From Clostridioides difficile (lineage in GTDB: Bacteria > Bacillota > Clostridia > Peptostreptococcales > Peptostreptococcaceae), in contig JABBZI010000020.1 in NCBI GenBank assembly GCA_012955965.1, forward strand, positions 1 through 64,000: 64,000 bases of DNA, given 5' to 3'. Both the position numbers and the translations under genes were made by a program. The notes below the pieces were generated by a model. The model saw only the letters and a program-made list of their open reading frames with translations, did no database searches and had not been told where the DNA came from. Each line of letters opens with the position of its first letter. Position 1 is the stretch's first letter. Shown piece after piece: positions 52,482 through 61,699 of the stretch.

Positions 52482-54860
52482 TTATTTTAGTTTAACAATC
52501 GTTACTCCTGCTCCACCTTCTCCATATTGACCACCTCTTTGTGATTTTACATGTCTATTTCTTCTTAAGATATCTTGTAGCCCTGATTTTAGTACTCCTG
52601 TACCTATTCCATGTATTACTGTTACAGATTCTAATCCTGCCACATATGCATCATCAAGGTATTTTTCAACTTCCATTATAGCTTCTTCTAAGTTTAATCC
52701 TCTAAGGTCAACTTCATTTTTTATATTACCAGATTTTGACCTTATGATATTTCTTGTTGATTTAGTTACATTTGTTGAAACATCCTTACGAGTTTTTTGT
52801 AAAGACTTAAAAGGTAGAGTCATCTTCATTATACCAATTTGCACTACTGCTTCTTTTCTCTTTTTATCCACTGAAACCACACTACCATTTTGATTTAGAG
52901 TTATTACCTTAACTTCTTCTCCTGGCTTTAGGTCTTTTATCTCTTTATTTGAAACCTTTGGAACTATCATACTTTTTACTGTTGGTTGAAGACTTCCCAT
53001 AGAACTAGTCAATTCTTTTCTAAGTTCTTCTATCTTACGATTCTTTTCTTTTGAAGCTCTTTCCTGTTCAAGATTTCTAAGTTCCTTTATTATAATGTCT
53101 ACTTCTTCTTTAGCTTGTCTTATAATTGAAAATGCTTCTGACTTAGCTTTTTCAATCATCTTATCTCTTTGGCTAATCAACTTTTCAAGTTTTTCATCAT
53201 ACTCTACTTTTAGTCTTTCAATCTCTTCTTTTAATCTTTCAGCTTCTTCTCTGTCTTCTACTGCTTTGATTCTATTCTTTTCAACATTCTGCAATACATC
53301 TTCTAAAGCTATGTTATCTGTATTTATATATTCTTTAGCACGTGAAATTACATAGTCACTTAGTCCAAGTTTTCTTGAAATCTCAAAGGCATTCGATTTT
53401 CCTGGAACACCTATAAGTAGCTTATATGTTGGGCTTAAAGTTTCTATATCAAACTCAACCGCTGCATTTTCTACACCAGATTTAGTAAGAGCATAGTTTT
53501 TAAGCTCACTATAGTGAGTAGTTGCTATACATTTGGCTCCTACAGAATTTATATCTTCTAATACTGCTATTGCAAGGGCAGCTCCTTCAACAGGGTCTGT
53601 TCCTGCTCCTAATTCGTCAAATATAACTAAAGAGTCTGCTGTTACGTTTTGTAGTATTGATACTATATTCGTCATATGAGATGAAAATGTTGATAGACTC
53701 TGCTCAATACTTTGTTCATCTCCTATATCTGCAAATACATTATCATATACACACATACTACTTCCATAATCAGCAGGTATATGAAGTCCACTTTGTGTCA
53801 TAAGTGCAAATAGACCTACAGTTTTTATTGTAACAGTCTTACCTCCTGTGTTTGGACCTGTTATTACCAATGTATGGAAGTCTCTTCCTAAATAAATCGT
53901 ATTTGCTACTACTTTTTTCTTATTCAACAATGGATGTCTTCCATTTTTTATATTTAAATATTTGTCCTCATTTAAAGTTGGTTCTATACCCCTCATTTGT
54001 ATAGAAAGTTTTCCTTTTGAAAATGCAAAGTCCAATCTCCCTAGTATCTCTTGATTAGAAGTTAAGTGTTCACTCACTTCTCCAACCATAGCAGAAAGCT
54101 CTGATAAAATTCTTTCTATCTCTTCTTGTTCTCCTAATTTCAACTGTCTCAATTCATTATTCATTTCTACTATAGTCATTGGCTCTATAAAAAGTGTCGC
54201 ACCAGAAGATGACTGGTCATGTACTATACCAGCAACTTGCGACCTATATTCAGCTTTTACAGGCACTACAAATCTATCGCCTCTTAGAGAAATTATGGCA
54301 TCTTGTAAGTATTTTTGATAAGTAGTTGAACTTATTATTGAATTTAGTTTAGACCTAATGGATTGATTTTTTTGAGATATTCTTCTTCTGATATCTCTAA
54401 GTGTACTTGAAGCATTGTCAGATATTTCTACTTCACTAATTATCGCATTATATATCTGGTCTTCTATATCTTTATACACATACAGAGAATTTGATAGAGA
54501 TTGTATTATTGGATAATTGAAATCTTCTTCATCACTGCTGGATAGACTATTTTTCAATCTCCTAGCTACTCTTAAAGTATCTGCTATCATAATTAGACTT
54601 CCTGGGTCAAGAGATGCTCCTATATAGGCTCTCTTTACCTTGTCTTCTATATCATGAATACCTTCCAAACCTACTGAACCTCTCTTTATAATAATTGATT
54701 GAGCTTCACTAGTTTCTTCTAGCATTGATTTTACTTCTATAAAATCAGTATTGGGGACTAAATTTTCTATATATTTTAGACCTAAAGAAGATGAGGCTTT
54801 CTTCTTTAATAAGTCTATTATTTTATTGTATTCTAGAACTCTTAACGATTTCTCATTCAT
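52482..54860 (-). CDS. mutS2: MutS2 (endonuclease / ribosome-collision factor)
   Basis: A 792-residue MutS2. The ATPase core has Walker A ITGPNTGGKTVTIKT, Walker B LVIFDELGAGTDPVEGAAL and the IATTHYSELK switch; a long charged coiled coil (about 520-640) follows, then a KOW-like segment and the C-terminal Smr nuclease domain with VDLRGLNLEEAI and VTVIHGIGTGVL. MutS2 lacks the mismatch-recognition domain; in Bacillus it acts on collided ribosomes, elsewhere it limits recombination. Length is standard. Confidence 0.97.
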   Translation of the reverse strand: MNEKSLRVLEYNKIIDLLKKKASSSLGLKYIENLVPNTDFIEVKSMLEETSEAQSIIIKRGSVGLEGIHDIEDKVKRAYIGASLDPGSLIMIADTLRVARRLKNSLSSSDEEDFNYPIIQSLSNSLYVYKDIEDQIYNAIISEVEISDNASSTLRDIRRRISQKNQSIRSKLNSIISSTTYQKYLQDAIISLRGDRFVVPVKAEYRSQVAGIVHDQSSSGATLFIEPMTIVEMNNELRQLKLGEQEEIERILSELSAMVGEVSEHLTSNQEILGRLDFAFSKGKLSIQMRGIEPTLNEDKYLNIKNGRHPLLNKKKVVANTIYLGRDFHTLVITGPNTGGKTVTIKTVGLFALMTQSGLHIPADYGSSMCVYDNVFADIGDEQSIEQSLSTFSSHMTNIVSILQNVTADSLVIFDELGAGTDPVEGAALAIAVLEDINSVGAKCIATTHYSELKNYALTKSGVENAAVEFDIETLSPTYKLLIGVPGKSNAFEISRKLGLSDYVISRAKEYINTDNIALEDVLQNVEKNRIKAVEDREEAERLKEEIERLKVEYDEKLEKLISQRDKMIEKAKSEAFSIIRQAKEEVDIIIKELRNLEQERASKEKNRKIEELRKELTSSMGSLQPTVKSMIVPKVSNKEIKDLKPGEEVKVITLNQNGSVVSVDKKRKEAVVQIGIMKMTLPFKSLQKTRKDVSTNVTKSTRNIIRSKSGNIKNEVDLRGLNLEEAIMEVEKYLDDAYVAGLESVTVIHGIGTGVLKSGLQDILRRNRHVKSQRGGQYGEGGAGVTIVKLK

Positions 54861-55179
54861 TTTCTATATTCACCATCCTCGATATTTTAACTTTTTTACT
54901 TAATTTTAAAAATGTATGTTTTCAAGCATTTCCAATAAAAACTGCAAGTTTTATTTCTTTTTCATTTGTAAAATTATTATATTTTTTCTCTTTTAGATAT
55001 ATTTTAAACATATTTTGTATTATACTATGTATGTAGCTATCTATATATTATACATAAACATGCTTTATTTGTAATATAATCTGTTAAAAAATCTTCTTTA
55101 ATATTTTTAAAGTGGTTTATTTTAGCATGTTTTTAAAGAATAGCTACTTATATAGATAAACTAAGGAGGAACATGAGTC
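54861..55179. other. Divergent intergenic region between mutS2 and pepD
   Basis: About 320 bp, AT-rich, holding the divergent promoters of both genes. A TATAAT at about 55076-55081 is a possible pepD -10, and ACATGCT/AGCATGT arms (near 55058 and 55124) could form a long-range hairpin in the pepD leader. Nothing firmer is visible. Confidence 0.4.
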
Positions 55180-56631
55180 ATGGGAAACGTATTAGAAGGA
55201 TTAAAACCAGAAAATGTTTTTAAAAACTTTGAGAAAATATCTCAAATTCCTAGAGGTTCTGGAAATGAAAAAGGTATAAGTGATTATTTACTTAACTTTG
55301 GTAAAGATTTAGGTCTTGAAACTATTCAAGATGAAAGCTTAAACATAATAATAAGAAAGCCTGCTACAAAGGGATATGAAAATTGTCCAGGTGTAGTTCT
55401 TCAAGGACATATGGATATGGTTTGTGAAAAAGAAAAGAATGTTGAACATGATTTTCTTAAAGACCCTATAAAATTAAGAATCGATGGTGACATGATATAT
55501 GCTACTGGAACTACTCTAGGAGCTGACAATGGTATAGCTGTTGCTATGGGTATGGCTATATTAGAAGACAACACTTTAGAGCATCCAGCATTAGAAGTTT
55601 TAGTTACTGTTAATGAAGAAGATGGTATGAATGGTGCTGATGCATTAGAGCCTAGCTTAATTAAAGGTCAATATATCCTAAATATGGACTCCGAGGAGGA
55701 AGGATACTTATTAGTTAGCTGTGCTGGTGGTAAAACTTGTGTTGTTAGTTTACCTGTTGAATACAAAGAAGTTGAAGCTGACAAGCAAGGTTTATTAGTT
55801 GAAGTTACTGGACTATTAGGTGGACACTCTGGTATGGAAATTGTTTTACAAAGAGCAAATGCTAATAAAGCAATCGCTAGAGTATTAAGTGTATTAGATG
55901 TTGATTATGATTTAGCTTCAGTTGATGGTGGAACTAAGCACAATGCTATACCTCGTGAAGCTAAGTGTGTAATAGCTGTTAATAAAGCTGATGTTGAAGT
56001 TGCTAAAAAACAAATAAATGAAATTTTAACTGCATTTAAACATGAGTTCACTACTTCTGACCCTGGTATGTCTTATTCAGTAGCTGAAACTTCTGTAGAA
56101 AAAGTTCTTGCTAAAGATTGCAAAGAAAAAGTTGTTCAAATGTCAAGCTTAACTCCTCATGGTGTTCAATCTGTAAGCCTTGATATAGAAGGATTAGTTG
56201 AAAGTTCTACTAACTTCGCTATAATTGAAACTAAAGAATCTACTATTGAATTTTTAACTTCTGTTAGAAGTTCTGTTATGTCTATTAGAGATGAAATAGC
56301 AGATAGAATAAGACTTTTAGCTCAAGCTTTAGGTGCTGATTATGGTCTTACTTCTCAATATCCAGCTTGGGAATTCAAAAAAGGTTCTAAATTAGAAAAA
56401 ATATGTAGTGAAACTTATGAAAAATTAACTGGTAAAGTTCCTACTGTTATGGCTCTACATGCTGGTCTTGAGTGTGGATTATTACTTGATAAACTTCCTC
56501 ATGCTGAAGCTATTTCTATAGGACCAGATATGTTTGATGTTCATACTCCAAATGAACATGTTAGTATCCCTTCTATAGCTAATGTTTGGGATTATGTTAT
56601 AGAAATACTAAAATCTATGAACCAATATTAA
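55180..56631 (+). CDS. pepD: Aminoacyl-histidine dipeptidase PepD (M20 family)
   Basis: A 483-residue M20C zinc dipeptidase that cleaves Xaa-His and other dipeptides. Metal and catalytic residues are seen in LQGHMDMVCEKE, GTTLGADNGIAVA, TVNEEDGMNGA and, near the C-terminus, DMFDVHTPNEHVSI. A lid domain interrupts the catalytic domain as usual (GGHSGMEI). AAGGAGGAACATGAGTC precedes the ATG. It is monocistronic, with a terminator at 56732-56784. Confidence 0.95.
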   Translation: MGNVLEGLKPENVFKNFEKISQIPRGSGNEKGISDYLLNFGKDLGLETIQDESLNIIIRKPATKGYENCPGVVLQGHMDMVCEKEKNVEHDFLKDPIKLRIDGDMIYATGTTLGADNGIAVAMGMAILEDNTLEHPALEVLVTVNEEDGMNGADALEPSLIKGQYILNMDSEEEGYLLVSCAGGKTCVVSLPVEYKEVEADKQGLLVEVTGLLGGHSGMEIVLQRANANKAIARVLSVLDVDYDLASVDGGTKHNAIPREAKCVIAVNKADVEVAKKQINEILTAFKHEFTTSDPGMSYSVAETSVEKVLAKDCKEKVVQMSSLTPHGVQSVSLDIEGLVESSTNFAIIETKESTIEFLTSVRSSVMSIRDEIADRIRLLAQALGADYGLTSQYPAWEFKKGSKLEKICSETYEKLTGKVPTVMALHAGLECGLLLDKLPHAEAISIGPDMFDVHTPNEHVSIPSIANVWDYVIEILKSMNQY

Positions 56632-56731
56632 ATCTAAATTTTATTTAGATTAAGTCTTGGATACAAATATAGATTATAAATAAATCTATATTAAACTTAG
56701 TCTATAAATTAACATTATAATAATTTATAGG

Positions 56732-56784
56732 AATAAAGCCTAATGATGCATTTTTATATTTGTCATTAGGCTTTATTATTTTAT
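56732..56784. terminator. Bidirectional terminator between pepD and the GGDEF sensor gene
   Basis: A perfect 15-bp stem, AATAAAGCCTAATGA with TCATTAGGCTTTATT, has U-rich tails on both strands and lies between convergent genes. Confidence 0.9.
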
Positions 56785-56838
56785 TACTATTTTTCTTTGA
56801 TAGATTTTTTATTCTTTAAATATATAGCAAAGTTTTTT

Positions 56839-59319
56839 CTATTCAATAATCTTAAAACGATTTCTACCTTGCTTCTTCGAATTATAAAGAGCATCATCAG
56901 CAATTTTGTATATATCATCATAGGTTTGTCCTTGCTTTGACATTACACCACCCATACTTATAGATATACTATTGCCATTTGGTAGTTTGATACCATGAAT
57001 TTTGTCATATAAAATATTACATTTTTCTATAAGGCTTTCCATATTCTTTGCATTTTTAACATATATACTAAATTCGTCACCTCCTAGGCGACCTACTATG
57101 TCACATTCATCAAAACATTTAACAAGAATATTTGCAACTGCAACCAACATCTTATCTCCAACAAGATGACCATAATTATCATTTATATCTTTAAAATGGT
57201 CAATATCTAAGATAAGTAAAGCTCCTTTTTCACTATTAGATAAATTACCTAAACTTTTTGTAGCCATCTCCCTTATAGATGCCGCGTTAAAAATATTTGT
57301 TAAACTATCTCTTTGTGCTTTATCTAACAACTTCATTTTTTCCTCTTTTTCACAATCAATATTATGTAATTTGCCTATTGAATACACAGGAACATTCTTT
57401 TCATTATGAATTATCTTCGATGTGATTCTAATCCAATGAAACTCATCATCAGGGCAAACACAATAAATTTCTGTTGAACCATTTTCTTGTTCCCTAATCA
57501 AATTAAAAAATTGTTCCTTATACTCTTTTTCAATTTCATTTTTATCTTCATGTTCGTTTTTACTATGACTTAAACCATTAAAGACATTAACTCCACTTTC
57601 TTGCATAGCAATCGTGATTTTATCTGCTTGATAATCATATTCAAAGAAATACTCACTTGCCATCTCATATACTTCAGTATGCTTTTTAAGCTCTAAAGAA
57701 ATTCTCTGATTCATACTTGTACGAGTACGAAGACTCCAAGCCATAATTATAATAATACATAATGATATACTAGAAACTACAAGAATAGTTTGAATTGGAT
57801 TTTCCTGCATAATATGAATTAAAGAAAAATTTGATATATATGTAGTATTCTTATAAATAATTGATTGCATGTTTTCAGTGGGCATACTATTGATAGCCTT
57901 ATTTAATATACTATATAATTCCTGTTTGTTCTGTTTAGCTACACCAAAACAAAAACGATGTGGTTCATAGTTTTGTTGAATTAGACGAACATACTTATAC
58001 TTGGGTTGATTGACATAATACTGTATAGAATATCCTTCACCATATGTATAATCAGCTCTTCCACTATTTACAGCTTCAATACATTCTTCTAAGGTATCAT
58101 ACCAAGTAATATTATTAGATGAATATTCTTTATAAGGGGTATCTTTTGTAAGAGCTAAACGTTTATTTTCTAGACTATCTTCATTAATCTTATTATTAAT
58201 CATCATAATATATTGTGTAGAAATAAATGGGCGAGTCATAGCCACACGCTGTTCACGTGCCCTTTCATAATCATAAGACATACCAGCTACAATATCAATC
58301 TTAGAGTCTTTTATCATATTGTTCAAATCTTTCTGAGATTCTACAGGTACCATTTCAAGTTTTAAACCAGTTTCATCTGAGATATAATTAAGTAAATCTA
58401 TTGAAATTCCCTTTAATTTGCCTGTTTTGTCATCTACATATTGAAATGGTGGATTTTTTAGTAAAACTCCTACTTTCAAAGTTTCTATATTTTTTATATA
58501 TTCAGATTCCTTATTGGATAAAATTAACTCTTTATTTTCTGGCGTAAAATATTTCTCATATAATGTCTGTGAAAAATATGGGTCTGTTTGCTCAATATTG
58601 GATACTGCTGAGTTGAGTTGTTGAGATAATTCTTTATTGCCTTTATATGTAACAAAATAGAATGGTTTAGGAGAAAATTTAGCTATAGTTCGCACACCAT
58701 CTATATGGTTCATGCTGACATTAAGCATTGCATCTGCCTTTCCATCCTTTAACGCTTGTAACTGTGCTTCTACTGTCTTACAAGGCACCAATTCAGGAGA
58801 TATTTGATTCATTTCACAATATCTATCTAATTCTTTAATCTTATTTGTTGCATTTTCTGGTACTGCAATACGCATGGTCTTTGTGACTTGTGAACTTACG
58901 CTGTCAATATCTACATTGTCTTTAAGCACTTGTAATATTGTATTTACAGTCCCATAGCTAGAACCTGCATAATCATATATCTTCTCTAATTGTTCCTCGT
59001 ATAACATTCCACCCATTAAGTCAACTTCACCTTTTTCCAACATCTCCATAGATTTAAGAAGAGAAGTGTTTAAATCTCCTCCAACTCGAACAAACTCGTA
59101 ATTCCATCCAGTATACTGAGCAATTTCTTGTAAGTATTCATAGTTATATCCAGAGTATCTACCTTGTTCATCTACTTCATTTAGACCTTCTTGAATAGGA
59201 TAAGCAACACGTATAGTACGATTATCATTATTCATGGCATTAATATCAAAAGGAAATATATAAAAAGTGAATATAGACACAATTATAAAAGTTAAAGAAA
59301 ATAACTTTTTCAAATTCAC
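56839..59319 (-). CDS. Diguanylate cyclase with two periplasmic-type amino-acid-binding domains
   Basis: About 826 residues: signal/anchor helix (about 5-28), two tandem SBP_bac_3 domains outside the membrane (about 33-260 and 285-505; starts TIRVAYPIQEGLNEVDEQGR and LKVGVLLKNPPFQYVDD), a membrane helix near 515-535, a PAS-like segment, and a GGDEF domain with an intact GRLGGDEFSIYV active site. It should make cyclic-di-GMP in response to an amino acid or similar ligand. I chose the GTG at 59319 because GGAGGAAGCGATA fits it, while the ATG at 59334 overlaps that site. An 18-bp palindrome lies just upstream. Confidence 0.9.
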   Translation of the reverse strand: MNLKKLFSLTFIIVSIFTFYIFPFDINAMNNDNRTIRVAYPIQEGLNEVDEQGRYSGYNYEYLQEIAQYTGWNYEFVRVGGDLNTSLLKSMEMLEKGEVDLMGGMLYEEQLEKIYDYAGSSYGTVNTILQVLKDNVDIDSVSSQVTKTMRIAVPENATNKIKELDRYCEMNQISPELVPCKTVEAQLQALKDGKADAMLNVSMNHIDGVRTIAKFSPKPFYFVTYKGNKELSQQLNSAVSNIEQTDPYFSQTLYEKYFTPENKELILSNKESEYIKNIETLKVGVLLKNPPFQYVDDKTGKLKGISIDLLNYISDETGLKLEMVPVESQKDLNNMIKDSKIDIVAGMSYDYERAREQRVAMTRPFISTQYIMMINNKINEDSLENKRLALTKDTPYKEYSSNNITWYDTLEECIEAVNSGRADYTYGEGYSIQYYVNQPKYKYVRLIQQNYEPHRFCFGVAKQNKQELYSILNKAINSMPTENMQSIIYKNTTYISNFSLIHIMQENPIQTILVVSSISLCIIIIMAWSLRTRTSMNQRISLELKKHTEVYEMASEYFFEYDYQADKITIAMQESGVNVFNGLSHSKNEHEDKNEIEKEYKEQFFNLIREQENGSTEIYCVCPDDEFHWIRITSKIIHNEKNVPVYSIGKLHNIDCEKEEKMKLLDKAQRDSLTNIFNAASIREMATKSLGNLSNSEKGALLILDIDHFKDINDNYGHLVGDKMLVAVANILVKCFDECDIVGRLGGDEFSIYVKNAKNMESLIEKCNILYDKIHGIKLPNGNSISISMGGVMSKQGQTYDDIYKIADDALYNSKKQGRNRFKIIE

Positions 59320-59345
59320 TATCGCTTCCTCCATATAATAATATT

Positions 59346-59363
59346 TACAGTGTATACACTGTA
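59346..59363. promoter_or_regulatory. 18-bp perfect palindrome upstream of the GGDEF sensor gene
   Basis: TACAGTGTATACACTGTA is a perfect 18-bp inverted repeat, 27 bp before the GTG start. Its position between promoter and gene is that of a repressor operator for a dimeric regulator (TetR, GntR or Xre type). The regulator gene is not adjacent. Confidence 0.6.
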
Positions 59364-59544
59364 TAAATTTTGGGGTTTGAAATATAAGTTAGTATAAAAA
59401 AGGACATAAAATTTCGTAAAAAATTTAATATCCTCATTCACACATAATATAACTTGATTATACTCCATTTACCTTGCCTTTACAATGAATTTGATATATT
59501 AGCAAATTATTTATCTTAATTTGATATATAATATGATTTTTAAT

Positions 59545-60366
59545 CTACATTATATCAAATTTAGCATCATTTCTATTTACAGTCCTTTTATATTTTACCT
59601 TTGGATAACCTAATATAAATGAAGTTATAACTGCCTCACTATCATTCATCCCTAATAACTCTTTTATCTTTGGCTCTATATTTGATGCCATAACAAAGAA
59701 TCCATTATAACACATTCCTAATCCTTGCGAATAAGTCATAAGCTCCATATTAGATGCAGCCAATCCTCCATCTACATATACACTTCCACCTAAAGAAATA
59801 TCACCAACAACTACCATAAGCAATGGTGCATCATAAAATAAGGAATCAATTCCCTTTTCTTTATATCCTTTATACATTCTCTTAAATGTGTTCTTATATA
59901 TAGAGCGAACAGGGTCTTCATCATCAGTATTTAATGCCATATTATAAAGCCCTTCTATTGCCAATTCTTTTACTTCTTTTAATTTGTCTTTTACTAATAT
60001 GTATCTTAAAGGCTGTCTATTTCCACCTGTTGGTGTATATCTACCAGCTTCTACTATATTTCTTATTTTTTCTTCTTCTACGTCTATATCTTTGTAGTCT
60101 CTTATACTTCTTCTAAACTTTATAAAATTCATCAAGTTTTCAGATTTTAAGTCAAAAGTTTCATGATTATATTCTAATACTTCACTCTTATCAAATCCCT
60201 GTATTTCTATAGAATCTGTTGGGCAAATTGCCATACAATGACCACAATTAATACAGAGAATATTTTTTACCTTTGCTTTATTTTCTCTAACTTTTATTGC
60301 ATTTACAAGGCAGTCTGATTCGCACAAGCCACAACCTACACATGTTTCTAAATTTATGTCTATCAT
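59545..60366 (-). CDS. Ferredoxin-nitroreductase fusion protein
   Basis: A 273-residue protein. The first 60 residues form a two-[4Fe-4S] ferredoxin domain (CVGCGLCESDC and CINCGHCMAICPTD); the rest is a nitroreductase-family FMN domain (KFRRSIRDYKD, GRYTPTGGNRQPLRYILV). The built-in ferredoxin suggests electrons come from reduced ferredoxin rather than NAD(P)H. Substrate unknown. The frame opens at 60384, but GGAGG lies after that ATG, so ATG 60366 (MIDINLE) is more likely. Confidence 0.9.
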   Translation of the reverse strand: MIDINLETCVGCGLCESDCLVNAIKVRENKAKVKNILCINCGHCMAICPTDSIEIQGFDKSEVLEYNHETFDLKSENLMNFIKFRRSIRDYKDIDVEEEKIRNIVEAGRYTPTGGNRQPLRYILVKDKLKEVKELAIEGLYNMALNTDDEDPVRSIYKNTFKRMYKGYKEKGIDSLFYDAPLLMVVVGDISLGGSVYVDGGLAASNMELMTYSQGLGMCYNGFFVMASNIEPKIKELLGMNDSEAVITSFILGYPKVKYKRTVNRNDAKFDIM

Positions 60367-60490
60367 CCTAGATTTTTCCTCCATTTGAAAATTTTACTTT
60401 AGTATAAAGCAAATAGTTGTCTAAGTCAATTTTTATTTTTTTAACAATATTAAGTCTAAGTCAGGTCTAAATTGAAAATGTGTATACAGA

Positions 60491-60967
60491 TTAAGTTAAG
60501 AAATGTACACTATAATCTTCCAATTTTCCGTTATTATATATTATCTTTGCACTAAAAATTTTCCCAGTCTTAGCCCAATTCAAAAATAATCTGTCACCTT
60601 CCCACATATTTAAGTCGAATATTTTATCACTGTCTACCCAAAGTAATTTTCCTTCCTTACAATCATCCAAATCTTTTTCAGATAAATCGCCTTCAAAATC
60701 ATCTGAAAAATATAAGAACATGTACCAGTCTTCATCATTCTTAAATTTTGGAAAAGTTATCAGTCCTTTATATGTTAGTGAGTTAAGAGTAAGCCCAGTT
60801 TCTTCTTTGACTTCCCTAATTACACAATCTTCAGGAGTCTCCCCTTGCTCAAATTTTCCTCCAACTCCTACATATTTACCTTCATGTATATCATCTTTCT
60901 TTTTATTTCTATATAACATCAATGTCTTGTCTTCTTTTTCTATATAACAAATAGTTGTAAGCTTCAT
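60491..60967 (-). CDS. Nudix hydrolase (MutT-like)
   Basis: A 158-residue Nudix protein. The Nudix box spans GKFEQGETPEDCVIREVKEE and TGL (G-x5-E-x7-REx2EE-x-G pattern). The overall layout, with YRNKKKDDIHEGKYVGVGGK before the box, resembles 8-oxo-dGTP diphosphatases of the MutT/YtkD type, which clean the nucleotide pool, but substrate cannot be fixed from sequence. It stands between unrelated genes. Confidence 0.9.
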   Translation of the reverse strand: MKLTTICYIEKEDKTLMLYRNKKKDDIHEGKYVGVGGKFEQGETPEDCVIREVKEETGLTLNSLTYKGLITFPKFKNDEDWYMFLYFSDDFEGDLSEKDLDDCKEGKLLWVDSDKIFDLNMWEGDRLFLNWAKTGKIFSAKIIYNNGKLEDYSVHFLT

Positions 60968-61017
60968 ACATCCCGCCTTACTTTCTTTTTCTGTTTTTTA
61001 TTCGTATATTATTGGTA

Positions 61018-61602
61018 TTATTCATTTTCATTACTCTCAAGAACATCACTGATATTCTTCATTGCATTAAGAGAAAGCTCTGCAAATTCATCAAATGGAA
61101 TCCCTATATCTTCTATACTTCTCATTGCATCTCTATTTACATTTGAAGCAAACCTTGTTTCTTTCATTCTTTTAATTACAGACTTTGTTTTTACACTAGT
61201 AAGTTTTTTATCTGGATAAACCAATGCTATAGCAGTTATAAATCCAGTTATAGGGTCTGCTGCATATATAGCTTTTTCCATTAGACTAGTTCTTGTAACT
61301 CCCATTCCATCATGATGACCAAGTATCGCTCTATACATTTCTTCATCACCAAAGTTTTCTTTTTTAAGCAGTTCAACCGTTGTTGTAGCATGCCCTTCAC
61401 ATATTTCCCCTGGTTTTCTTCCAACTATATCTGAATCTAAATCATGTAAGAGACCTGCAACTGCCCACTCTTCTTCTTTTTCTGGCTCTAACCTTTTAGC
61501 CAAATCTCTCATAACTGCTTCAACAGCATAGCAATGTTTTCTCATTCTGTCAGTCTCTAAATACCTAAATAAAATTTCTAAAGCTTCTTCTCTCATTTTC
61601 AT
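61018..61602 (-). CDS. HD-domain hydrolase
   Basis: A 194-residue HD-superfamily protein. The metal-binding pattern is RKHCYAVEAVMRDLAKRL (first His), GLLHDLDSD (HD pair), CEGHATTTVELL and LGHHDGMGV, giving a HD phosphohydrolase site for nucleotides or related phosphates. Two start codons are possible (61602 and ATG 61596) behind GGGGGAATA. The substrate is unknown. Confidence 0.85.
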   Translation of the reverse strand: MKMREEALEILFRYLETDRMRKHCYAVEAVMRDLAKRLEPEKEEEWAVAGLLHDLDSDIVGRKPGEICEGHATTTVELLKKENFGDEEMYRAILGHHDGMGVTRTSLMEKAIYAADPITGFITAIALVYPDKKLTSVKTKSVIKRMKETRFASNVNRDAMRSIEDIGIPFDEFAELSLNAMKNISDVLESNENE

Positions 61603-61699
61603 TATTCCCCCTATTTTTTCATGTATATGATATTTTTATATTTTAATACACATAAATTTAATCTTATTTATATATTTATGTATATTTTTCATGTTATAT

